64,000 nt of DNA. Source: Cardinalis cardinalis (lineage: Eukaryota; Chordata; Aves; Passeriformes; Cardinalidae). A model generated the notes under the pieces. That model worked only from the letters and a program-made list of their open reading frames with translations, did no database searches and was not told the DNA's origin. The stretch's first letter is position 1. Each line of letters starts with the position of its first letter. The DNA is taken from the NCBI GenBank assembly GCA_014549065.1, contig JACDOX010000024.1, positions 5,861,577-5,925,576 of the forward strand, read 5' to 3'. A program made the translations under genes and the position numbers. Shown here piece by piece: positions 28,071 to 39,000 of this stretch.

Positions 28071-31000
28071 CTGACATGGAAAGCTACTGTAAATACCCAG
28101 CATAAGCAGAGTAAATTCCTTCCCCACTATTGCACTGAAACACTATCAGCATGAAGCATTGAGTGAATCCAACAAAAACTCCTCCACCACCAAAAGGGGA
28201 GATGCTCAAAGNTGCCTAGTATCTATGGAAATCCAACTTAAATCAACTTGGCACCTAATTTCACCAGGTTTCACAAATAAAATTTCCCTTCTCAGCTCTA
28301 ATGCCCTTGGCAGACCCATGGTCAGACCATGCCTTCAGGAACTCAGAACAACCCCCTATTCTGACAATATTTTTGTAAAACTGTTTTTTCCAGTGATAAA
28401 TATATTATGATCTTGCAAGGTTCTCACTATTATGCCATTGTTTCAGTAAATTCTTTTTAGTTTCTATTTTAACACAATTTTCTTAGATATAATTGGAAGT
28501 TTCTTCTTAAGTTATACTATCCCGTGTGTCTACCTGGTGGGACACAAATTAGGCATAGTTTTACTTTTTAGGAAATATTAATTTGAAAGAGGGTTGTGAA
28601 GTGAAACAACCTATGAAATAGTTTTTCCTTTTTAAATGGCCTGGAGAAGAATATCAGAAAACAGAGATCCAATGTAGTACAAATCAACACTCTATTTTCT
28701 TCTCTATGTANCTATCTATCTGCTCCCTATCCTCTTGCCTGTTTTCAACACTTAGGTCATATGCTCCCACAGGTAAAGTTTTGAGAATTGCTCACAAATC
28801 ATGGCTTTGAGTTAAGGGAGTTGGCAGTTTTCACCCACCTAATAATTACAAGGTTTATAATCTCCCAGCTGCTGCTTGGAAAAAGCATGAAAACATCACA
28901 TAGGATTAAGTGCTTATAGGAAAGGTTCTCTTAAGCCTCCAAAATTATAGGGCTGCTCCTGAGAGGCTCTGCATTTCTGAGCTATATACCTTGTGTCATC
29001 TCGCTGCTTCTAGAGTGGGCATAGGTGTAAACACAGCTCTTGCCACTCCATTACTGTGCAGCCCTGGTTCTGCTGGAAGAATGAAAAAGTGAATTACCAG
29101 AATTCTACTGCACCTTCTCATTTGAAATACTGCCAACTCTGAGGAAGCACGTGACATTTTACAGATGCTCCTGAGTTTGTGTTTCAGCTTCAGCTCAACC
29201 TCACACATCACCTCCAGACCAGCAGAGAGACTTGCTGAGAGTAATACACCTGAAACTTTTCTTAGGTAACCCTGGAAGGTCTACAAAGTAAAAAAGCCTG
29301 TGTTATTTCTCAGCACCACTGTGATTCTTTAAGAACATATTTGATCTGAANGTAATCTGAAAACACTCTAGCTATTTAAAAGCATAGGAACATGTTTGTG
29401 TATGAACNGCAATTACTTTTCAGAGTCAAACAACAGGACTGAAAAAAATAATGTATTTTATACACACTCTAAGTGCTCAAAAGCAGTGAGAATGCTTTTT
29501 ATAATCCCTTCTCTCCAATTCCTCCCCTTTTTATTTTGAGCAATAATGCCAAAAAAGCACCTGTTTTTCTCATTTTGAGGCAGAACACAGCCCTCTTATT
29601 TCATATCACAGGTACATTTCCCATCAAAAGGCATTTTGTTTCTCACAGGGCTCAAAACAAAAAGCCCCAAACCCCACAATTACACTGCATTAGATTGTCA
29701 TTTGCTTTCTAGACCCTTTGTAAAGCTCACACCAGCACACAGGTGGACCAGCTGGAGTCCTGGCAGAATAAGCTTTTTCTTTCATTTGGGACGATATCCA
29801 GCTGATAGAAGTGAAGCTCTAACATACATCAAGACACATTAAAAAGCACAGTCATAATCATTCTCCTAATAATCTCTAATTGTGGCACAGTGACAAAATG
29901 AAATTCATTTCAGCAAAGAGCGGAGCCTACTGCTTTATAAATTAGACACCATTGTCTTTTCCTACAGAAGTGCTTTATGAAGCCTGAAAACCATTCTTCC
30001 CTGTGTGAACTCTGTAGCACTGATATTGCCCCATATATTTGCAACCTCTTCCTCATCTGTGGAAAAGCACATCCACGTGTTCTGCAGAAACAAGGTGGAG
30101 CTGTAATTGCTGCAGCTGGTGGGTGCAACCTGCAGCAGGGCAATGACCAGGTGCTCTGGTCAGCTGTTCAAGGGGACACTCTTGGAGGCTGTGCTACAGC
30201 CGATTACAGGAGAGGGTGCCATTAGAGGGCAGCCTTGGGTTCCCCTGGGTGAGANTCTGTACACCAACATGTGTGACCCAGTAGTTCTAGGATCTCTGAT
30301 GGTATGTAGCAAAATGAATTTCAGCTTCTTAAAGTACAGGAAAAAAATTTACAGTATATATTTTGCACTCTTTGAAGAAAAAAAAGCGTATTATGGTTTG
30401 AGCAAATTTGTCCATGGGCAGGAGTAGATTATTAAAGTTACTTTATAGCCTTAAAAAATAAAATGTAAAAGTAATCTTTTTCATTATTGAGAATTTCCAT
30501 TGGTCATTTCACCTTAAATTCTGAGTAAATTATCACTGGCAGTTGAGTAAGTCCTGCAATAGTACAGAAGTAGTCACAGTAACTTCCTTGTAAATATATT
30601 CCAAAAATACATAAATTGGGAGTCCGTAATAACAATCTTTGTCAAATCAGTCTGAGACTGGTTTTACTATATGAACACATAACATTACCTTTTTTAAGAT
30701 ACCTACATATTTTAGGATTTTTTTTAATTACCACTTAACCCAATCATCTAATGAGCAACATCTTTGTATTATTTATAATTAAGCAGTCATTCCATAGACA
30801 GTAGGAAAAATGTTGTTTATCAAATACAACAGCTGCATTATATTTAGCACAATACATTCTGTGTAAATTCTAAAAGCCCCTAAAGATTTCTGCTTTCATT
30901 TTCTTCATCATATTACATAACTTTTTGACACTGCATTGGTTTCCAATTACTCTGCTGAAGTACATTTGTCTGAANCATATGTTCAACCTTTTCAGCTGTG

Positions 31001-31734
31001 TGAGGGTTGTTCAATACAATAATCTCCATCAGTTTAGTCAACTTAACAGTCCCCACTGATCTCTTCACATAAAAGGTTTAAGGACTTGGAGCTTAGGATC
31101 CTCCTCACTGTTGGCAGCAGAAGCTCCTTCAAAGCATTCTTTTACTCTAAGTGAAACTAATCCCATCTCAGAAAGTAAACAAAGAGTTTTGCATTTCGTA
31201 CAACTGAACAAACATGCACAGAACAATGACAGAATACCAAAACAAACCCATAAATAACAGCCCCAGAGGGCTTCACTCAGATTTCAGCTGAATACATAAG
31301 GACTCTCAAAATGCCAAACTAGCCTAGACCCACAAAAGCAGCATGACACAAATAGAGAGCAAGGCTTAAGTGACCAGCCACGGCTCTCTGGACACACATG
31401 AAATAATAACCTGGCAGAAGGTGTGCTTACCCAGATTCTGATAATAAAAGCACCATTTTTATTGGATAAATATGTGAGCAAAGCAACATTTATTCCCTCA
31501 GGGATCACACTGGCTGTAAGATATCTCATTTGTTGGACCTCTTTAACCTTGTTTCCTAAGCTTATGGTCCATCAGCCAACTTTGACCTTTATCTCCAGAT
31601 ATTTTTTCACGTGAATGCACAAGAGGCTGGTAGCTTTTGATACATCAAATAGCTTGCCCTGGAGGCTACAACATGTTTAGAGCACTACAATGTACTCCAG
31701 TGTTGTAACACTAGTGATAAGAACCAAAAAACAA

Positions 31735-31740
<6 letters not shown>

Positions 31741-31778
<38 letters not shown>

Positions 31779-31787
31779 NAAAAAAAA
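31741..31787. repeat. Long poly(A) tract (about 47 bases, one N)
   Basis: There are 38 uninterrupted A, one N, then 8 more A, followed by AC-rich CCAAACCAAAAC. Avian CR1 copies do not end in poly(A), so this is not a CR1 tail. It could be a slippage-grown homopolymer or the tail of a retrocopy made by borrowed machinery. No recognisable gene-derived sequence lies in the 120 bases before it. Length may be misread by sequencing. Confidence 0.9.
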
Positions 31788-31802
31788 CCAAACCAAAACA
31801 CT

Positions 31803-31842
31803 AAAGGATTTCTAGAAAAATCCAAACCAAAGGATTTCTAGA
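31803..31842. repeat. Two-copy local duplication (14-base core)
   Basis: AAAGGATTTCTAGA occurs at 31803-31816 and again at 31829-31842, 26 bases apart, each preceded by an A/C-rich CCAAA string. It directly follows the poly(A) tract and probably arose by slippage or a small duplication. Confidence 0.75.
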
Positions 31843-31892
31843 CACCTAGTCAGGTTTTACAATATTTTGTCACTGAAAGCTTTAAGCACTCA

Positions 31893-31950
31893 CCCATACA
31901 GAGCAGCACCATATCNCATCAGAAGGCTTCAGGCATCTGCCCATACAGAG
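31893..31950. repeat. Direct repeat of CCCATACAGAG, 47 bases apart
   Basis: The 11-base string is at 31893-31903 and 31940-31950. The sequences after the two copies are only loosely similar (CAGCACCAT and TGACATCAC), so this may be an old diverged tandem duplication at the edge of the GC-rich block that follows. Confidence 0.5.
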
Positions 31951-31959
31951 TGACATCAC

Positions 31960-32200
31960 TTCAGGAGACTGCAGACAGCCACCCTTCTTGCCCTTTANCC
32001 CAACNTTTTATCCCCCTGATGCTGATGCACTGCACCTGTGTGNCCTCTGTTCCCTTTGGTGGTTGGTCAGTGCCCCTGGGCACTCCGTGGCTCATTGCCT
32101 CCAGTGCTGCTCANCNGCTNCTCACAGCTGCAGCCCATTTACCCCAATTACCATAAACTGTGNGCCTACAGTCTTTGGGGTTTCTTAGCTTCTACAGTCA
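31960..32200. mobile_element. GC-rich block, possible retroviral LTR fragment
   Basis: The block is markedly richer in G and C than its neighbours. It contains TTTTATCCCCCTGATGCTGA and a GGTTGGTCAGTGCCCCTGGG segment of a kind I associate with songbird LTR elements, but I cannot prove the match. It carries seven N characters in about 165 bases, far above the window average, as expected if reads from several similar copies were merged or if methylated CpG sites vary. No viral coding sequence, primer binding site or terminal TG...CA pair is identified. It could instead be an unrelated GC-rich sequence. Confidence 0.3.
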
Positions 32201-34022
32201 AAGGAGTACTGTGAGTTGGAAGAGTGTATTACACAGATTTCAGAGAGCTTGCCCAGACATAAGGCTTCTGGAAGGAGCATTCACTATAACTGCCTTTTAA
32301 ATGTCTGAAAAAGTCACTTTGTTACATTTGAAAATAAATCAGAAAAGACATCCTGACCTGAAGTATAAACACTATCATAAACAAACAAACAAAAAAGGCA
32401 GAACGAGTGGCACTAATTCAGGGAAGTGACCTTACTGCATGCCAGGGATGGTGCCCCTTGGATTCCTATAAGCCTGCAAGCTTTCNGACACAGCTGATAG
32501 CTCTTCTACTAATAGGATAAGAGCAAATTANAAAAATCAAATACTAAGGTTCTAGTATGGGTACACAAAAGGCACAAACCACATGAANAAAGGAAAGATG
32601 AGTCCAGTGGATTGCAAGTGAATGTTTCTGATACTTTCTTTCCTGAAAAGGCACAAATATGGCCCAAAAGCTGAAATATACTACTTGTGAACAGATGAAC
32701 ACAGGGACTTCAGCTAAGAAAGACAACTTGATTTATCTTTTATCAGATATGGCAAGCACTACCCTATATGATACAAAATATGAGAACATTTTTCTAATGT
32801 AAATATCTATACTCTATTGGTCAATATTATACTGTATTTCTCACTCTTTAACATAGTATCATGCTAATATTTCAATTAAGTAACTTTTAAAGATATACAC
32901 TCATGACAACTTCCAAAAAAAATAATTTTACCACCATGTCATGGGAAAAATAATGGAGGGCACCAAATTTTTTTTTTCATTCTAACAGTAACACAAAAAA
33001 ATCAGAAATTCAGGTCAATAAAACAATTTAATAGTTTACTTTCATTAGATGACAGAGTTAANTAATCTTTTTACTAAATTTTGATGTCTTCAAAAATAAC
33101 TGACTTTTTATATCAAAATGCTAATTAACATACCAAAAAAAATCTATGTATTTAACTTCTACAGAACCATATTTCACATTGGGAAGTGAAATAAAGTATG
33201 CGTCTAATGAAATAATTAGCTCAACTTAAAACATATTTTACAGTTCCTTTTNAACTAGTTTTTTGTTCACCCAGTCCTTGTTTTGTATGAGAATCAGATT
33301 CATAAAGCANTTGATAACACTCTCTAAGATTCCTACAGAAAAATAAAAAATAAAAATATCTCCCACAGCTGAAGTAATCAGCAAAAACATATCTATGAAT
33401 TAGATCATANTAAAGTATGGGTCTATGTTGGTCTAAGCATTAGAAGGAGGGTAAACTNGTATGTTCCTTCTAGTCCTATATTTTCCCACTTCCACAAAAG
33501 ATGACAATGAAAGTTGATCCACTTCTCATGGTTTAACTCACAGTCCTGGTGTTTGCCATGCATGAATTCACAACTGAATCAAGGCACAATAAATCGAGAA
33601 TCAGAATTACAATGTGCAATTTTTAATTTCTAATCCTGTTATTTCTCGTTATCCATGGCAATTATGTTCCTGTTAGCCACTTAATATTAAACATGCTTTA
33701 CATTTAATTTCCTTTGGCCTACTGTGGATTTTGAATTTAATTCTTGTGAAAGAAACACAATTAGATTTACTCATGTAGTTCTACCATTCAAAACAACCAC
33801 ACACCTTAATTGTAACAAACTTGCCAGGTCTGATCACTGTGCACACAAGCCTGACACCCCTTGATCTAGTCAGCTATTGGATTATATGCATGTACATGAC
33901 CATGATGCTCTGAGACCTCTTTTTATATGCTGAAAACATAGTTCATCATATTTCAAAACCTGATCAATTAAACTTTTTGTATATAATTTTTTTTTAATGA
34001 GCTGTTGATCATAAGCTCTAGA
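32201..34022. other. AT-rich non-coding DNA
   Basis: No coding exon or repeat family is recognised. Composition is very AT-rich between 32.7 and 33.4 kb. Confidence 0.55.
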
Positions 34023-34246
34023 GACCAGTGACAGGACCTGAGGGAATGTCATGAAGCTGTGTCAGGGGAGGTTTAGGTGAGACATGAGGAAAAGATTTTT
34101 CACTCAGAGCATGGCTGAGCACTAGGAAATGCTCTCAGACACATGGTGTGACTCCTGGGGTGTCCTGCGNAGGGTCATGAGTCAGACTTCAATGATCCCA
34201 GTGAGTGCATTCCAACTCAGGATATNCTATGTATGATGCTGTGATN
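34023..34246 (+). mobile_element. CR1 LINE 3' end fragment with internal deletion
   Basis: In this copy the plus strand is the coding direction. Translation from ACCAGTGACAGG gives TSDRT, stop, GNVMKLCQGRFR, stop, DMRKRFFTQSMAEH, the CR1 ORF2 C-terminal order. The HWNRLPREVV-type block that should follow is missing: after the GAGCAC codons the sequence jumps to CTCTCAGACACATGGTGTGA, which is the ORF2 end. It closes with TCCAACTCAGGATATNCTAT and a degraded ATGATGCTGTGAT tip. Two stops and the deletion mark it as dead. It is the only clear CR1 in this window on the plus strand. Confidence 0.88.
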
Positions 34247-35973
34247 TTTAATCAGAGGATGTAGATCTNTGAAAAAATANTCTCAATATAATCACAGAAA
34301 GGAAAAAGTCTTTGAATTTATCTTTTCCAGATTTTTAAAAAACTAATTATAGTCTAAAACATGGCAAGAAATTTTGAAGACAGTAATTGTATCAGCAATC
34401 TGCTCCAACAGTTTTGGAAATAAGCACATTATTGATATGCACAGGATTCAGTCCAGGTTTACCTCATTACAGTCAAATTTCCTCTCATTTTTGTTAAACT
34501 TGTTTTTCAATAACGATTTAGGTATTACATACAAGGTATCACTCCATGATGCCAGACTATCCCACATCATTGTGTCTCACTGTTTCTCTGTATTTTGATG
34601 CCTTTACTATCTCTCAAATNTGCCTTAGAATTGTCTGTTCCCTAGATATTTGTCTCTTTTATTGCATTTCTAAAGCACAGGCTCTAGAGGCTAGTGTGCT
34701 TTCCCCAGCATCTATTGATACTGAGAGCAATATGAAACGTATCTTCAAGTCCATCCAGAGAATGAGAACATTTGATAAGTCTTTGTGTAACTTCAACCTG
34801 AAAACCATCTACAAAAATTTCTCCTCTTTCCACAAAGTTGGAAAGTCACTTTAAAAATAAGACTGCTGCAGTTCTTGTTCTGTCTGGGCTTTGCCAATCT
34901 GTCTCGTGTCCCCAAAAAAGGCTTTATGGAGGAGCATTTTTTTCCAGACTTTTTCCTTAGAGTTTTTCTAGGAAGGAAAGGAAAATGCCTTGCCTCTTAC
35001 TAAGAAGTCACAAATGAAATTAACATTCCTTGGCGATGTTTCCTAAGGAATTTGTCACAGCACAATGTAGGTAAAGGCAGTCTCTTTAAGTGAGATTAGT
35101 TTTGCATAAAACTTGAAAAGGAAAACAAGGTTATCAGTTTTAAATGTGACACAGAATGAGGACCACATTTTATGAAATGGTTTCACAGACTTAAAGAATT
35201 GATGGAGTCGTTTNGACAGTCCTAATTACACTGGATTATTTATAAACCTGGCATTACAGGCAGTCCATTAATAACAGCACTATGTTTTAACCACCCAAGT
35301 GCTACTTGAGTTTCAGAGGGAACACTGCTCTTACTGGTCTTTCTGAAGAAGCACAGCCCTGTCCTCAGCAACTCCCTCTCCCTGTCTCTCATGCTGATGG
35401 ACATCTAGGTGCAGCAATGCTGCTAACTGCACCTCTGGTACTAGTACATGGGGTAAAAAGGTCTCAGGAAGGCTAATAACAAGTAATTTCTAAATGAAAA
35501 TAGAAATTTTCATTTATTGTTAAATTGACATATAAAGCAGTAGAGAAAGTCATGTAGTCAATGGCCCTACTCCATCCCTTCACATTCTCAATTGAAACAC
35601 ATCAGAAGATTAAAGGATGGGGAAAAGGGCATTTTAATCTCATTTTACTTCTGAAGAAAAATGGAAAAGGAAGGTCAAGTAAATTGCCTGAGTCTGTATG
35701 AGGAGTTTGTAACAGTTTTTAAGGATCACAGCTCAGTGGCTCAATTTAACTGACTTAAGAAGCCAGTCTAAGTAAAACATGAATTTCAACCCTTTACCTT
35801 TGATACATTTGACACAATCTCAAAAATACAGAGCAATGAACTGTCTGACATNCCTCAATTTAGTTTGTGTGCATATTATAACTGAGACTAGCAGCAGCAG
35901 CCAGAATCTTTGGGTTCTTTATTGTGTTAGAGTGCAGACACATGACTAGATCTCAACAGTAAGTTTAGAGTCA

Positions 35974-36053
35974 CCTTAAGTAATAATTAGTGCCTGTTCC
36001 TTTAATAATAATTAGTGCCTGTTAAACCTTAAATAATAATTAGTGCCTGTTCC
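35974..36053. repeat. Three-copy tandem repeat containing TAATAATTAGTGCCTGTT
   Basis: The core TAATAATTAGTGCCTGTT ends at about 35998, 36022 and 36051. The first and third copies share ACCTTAA before the core and CC after it; the middle one is shorter. This looks like a recent local duplication. Each copy includes a homeodomain-type TAAT core, so the cluster could bind such proteins, but nothing here demonstrates that. Confidence 0.85.
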
Positions 36054-39000
36054 TGGTCCCAGCAAAATGGTGCCCCACTTTAAGGCCACCCTCAAGAAAC
36101 AGAAAAGGATATTTTTTTCAAACTATTGCAATAATGGCGGTTTCTGGGGGTGAACAGTGATATGGAAGAAGGAGTAAATGAGAAAAATTCAGGTTTTGGA
36201 CAGACAGCAAGACCTGCTCTTGCATGAGAAATTTGTATTTTCCTATTAGGCTGCTGAAGTGGAATAAACAAATCCAGAGTGGCTAAAAGCTCCAAAAAAT
36301 GGCAGAAGTGCTGGGCAGATTATCCATGGGTAGCTGGATGTTTCCAAGGTAACACAGCTGTCTTGTCTTGTAGGACATTCTTCAGGTCTCACAATACAAA
36401 ACAGTGTGAAAGGAAATCTCCACAGCCAGAGTTCAGAGGGATGTCATGCACAGCTCTGTAATTTGTCCAGCTTACAGAAGACCTCTCTTTCCTACTCCAT
36501 GGAGCTTTCTTCCTGAAGGTCTTGGATATCAACAACAGTGCATCCAACAGAGGAGCACATGGCACTGCACATTTTTCTGAAATGTCTCCTCTGTTTTCTG
36601 CATGTCNCTTATTCAAACCATTGAACAATGCAGAAGAAGGGCAGAGAAGCTGCTGGTAACACAGACAGACCAGCCCATGCACATGAGAGAAGCACAAAAG
36701 TATCATAGTTTTTCTATAGCAGGTATCTGCTTCTAAAATTGGAGGAGTCTAGAGTAGGGAGGAAAAGATGGGAAAGAGCAGAACTGTGCATCTGATGTAT
36801 ATTGCTTTCTTCTGGAAAAGATTGTATTGTTAAAATTTAGAAAATAAATACAACCAAAATTCCATTGTGATCTAAATTAAGAAAATGGAAAAATGATTGA
36901 AAAGTGGGAATTATCTTTTTTAAAAAAACAACCTGCTTCTGTATTTCTAATCTAATACAAGAAAATGCTTTCTACCTAGAGAAAGGCTTTAAACATGTAA
37001 TAACTTCAGTTTCTTCAAACCATTAGCTTTGTCTCAACAGTCTCACAGCCGTTTCACTCTAATTTAGCTGTAACTTCAGTGCCTGGCAATAAAACGTCCT
37101 GTTAAGCATATGGTGCCACAATATTCCAAGTCTAAAAAATTGTAAAATTTCCATGCTGGGGTGGAAAAAGGTTCATTAAATAAGTCTAAAGATAAAGATC
37201 CTTTCCAAAATATCTGTTCTCAGGACAGCATGTAAGGAGTGTAGTGGGAAAACGTGGTAAGATGAACAAAGAAAGTGGAGGTGATCTCTACAGGTTTGTA
37301 CTATTCCATCAGCACAAACTTTATTGATAATAATGTAGGAAATAGGTTTAGACCAAGAGCAACTGGTGGATTATTTTTCTTCCAAAAAGATTCAAAGTGC
37401 TCTCACAGATCAAAGTGTTTATTTTTCTAATAGATTTTTTACTTTTGAATTCCTAGTCTGATAATATGCAATGAATGGGAATTTTCAGGCCTAAATTAAA
37501 ATACATGAGAGTGTTCAAAAGTGAGAAAAAAATCTTTACTGATTATTCTGGGCAGTTTTTTTGCATGCACTTTATTATGTGAAAAAACATCCTTGGAACA
37601 GTGCTAGCAAACTTCCCATTTAGATGTTGGAAGGCTTTTTACTGTTTAAATAAAATTGCCTGTTCATACAGTGTAGAATATAAAAGCCATCTACTAAAAA
37701 AAAATTATACAGTTTCATTTATCTATTCATGCTATCTTTTAAAAAACTGGTCCTGTTCTTAAAGGCAGGTATATTAGGCCATGACTAAGACCTAAAGTCT
37801 GTGTGCAATTCCAACTGTATATTTAATACAAAGAAAAAAGTTTCTTAACTCTACAGTTTAAGACATATGCTTTGAAAGCACACTAAAATAAGGAAAATAT
37901 GGTATACAAACACAGCTAGCACAAGTTATTTGCAGATAGAGAGGGGAAAATTTTTGGTCTTTCTAGGTCATTCATCTAAAATACTTTCCATAAGTGCTGA
38001 AGGAAAGTGGACATAAGTTCTGAGAAGGAAAAAAATAACAAGAGAGATATTCAGCAACCTGAAAAATTTCATGGATTTCTTCTGTAGTCCTATATTGTTA
38101 TTAATAGCATTAAAAAAGAGATTGAGACCTTACACTTTTTTTTATTATTATTCAGGAGAGATAAAAGCCCATAGCCTATCATTTAATATTTTGGTTTGTA
38201 TTTATGGCATACATAACTACAAAACCTTCTCATTGCTCCTGGATCACAAAGGCCCTCTAAGGAGAAGCAACCTAACAAAACAAATCTATTCTTAAGACAA
38301 GAAGTTTCAAAGGGGAAAAAATGGTAGTTGAAATCACTGGAAAATGTTTCTAATTCCTAAGAAAGGATGATAGAGATTTGCAAATTATTCATCTTGCTGT
38401 GTGTACTGTTCTTTACACAATATTATTTGTGGCAGTACATATGAGTTTTATTTTTTATTTCTTTTTCTGGACACAGATACCCTTTGGCAGAGTGAAACTG
38501 TGAGTCAGAAGAGGTANCTAAGAAAGTCAATAAATCACAGATCCATGATGACTACTTTTTCTGCCTTTTTTTTCTGACACTACCCTGCATTTATTCTCCC
38601 TCTCCTAGAAAAAGAAAAGTAGCTATTTTGCTTAGCAGTCTTTCCAGCACTTTTTAATTACCAGGGAGTTCCCAACAACACTGAAAATAAAGCAGAGGTC
38701 ATAGCAGCCTGTTCATTGTTGTGGCCTTGCTACTTGTCCGTAAACAGAAAGTTTATTATCCTTCCTATCTTCTGGAGCTCTTCAAGAACCACTGAAAGTC
38801 AGCTGAAATTTTTCCACCTAGAAAGATGGATATCAGATATTTAATTTGATACTCAAAAAAAAAAAATGCACCATAGCAAGTACAAATAATAAGGGCAACT
38901 GAATTCTAATACTTCCAACTATGTTTTTAGTATTGGAAGAATATTGGAAATAGAAGTTCTGCATAATTGTGGGAAAGTTAAAAAAANCACTATCTGTTTT

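Larger units (their letters stand above)
13613..31740. other. Long AT-rich non-coding stretch, few landmarks
   Basis: Apart from the palindrome at 16.0 kb, a possible CR1 tip at 15.6 kb and the CT repeat at 28.06 kb, I see no feature. GC-richer patches occur at about 20.10-20.43 kb and 30.05-30.26 kb, with overlapping open frames on both strands but no recognisable protein. The 27.84-28.16 kb segment has an irregular, non-repetitive composition that could be a conserved non-coding element, but this cannot be judged from a single sequence. Confidence 0.5.

Noticed and set aside
29910..30427. Overlapping open frames in a GC-richer patch
   Set aside because: No recognisable protein, and frames are open on both strands. 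It could be an old repeat fragment, but nothing identifies it.
31741..31787. Poly(A) tract as the tail of a CR1 element
   Set aside because: Avian CR1 copies end in short ATTCTRTG-type repeats, not poly(A), and no CR1 sequence lies next to it.
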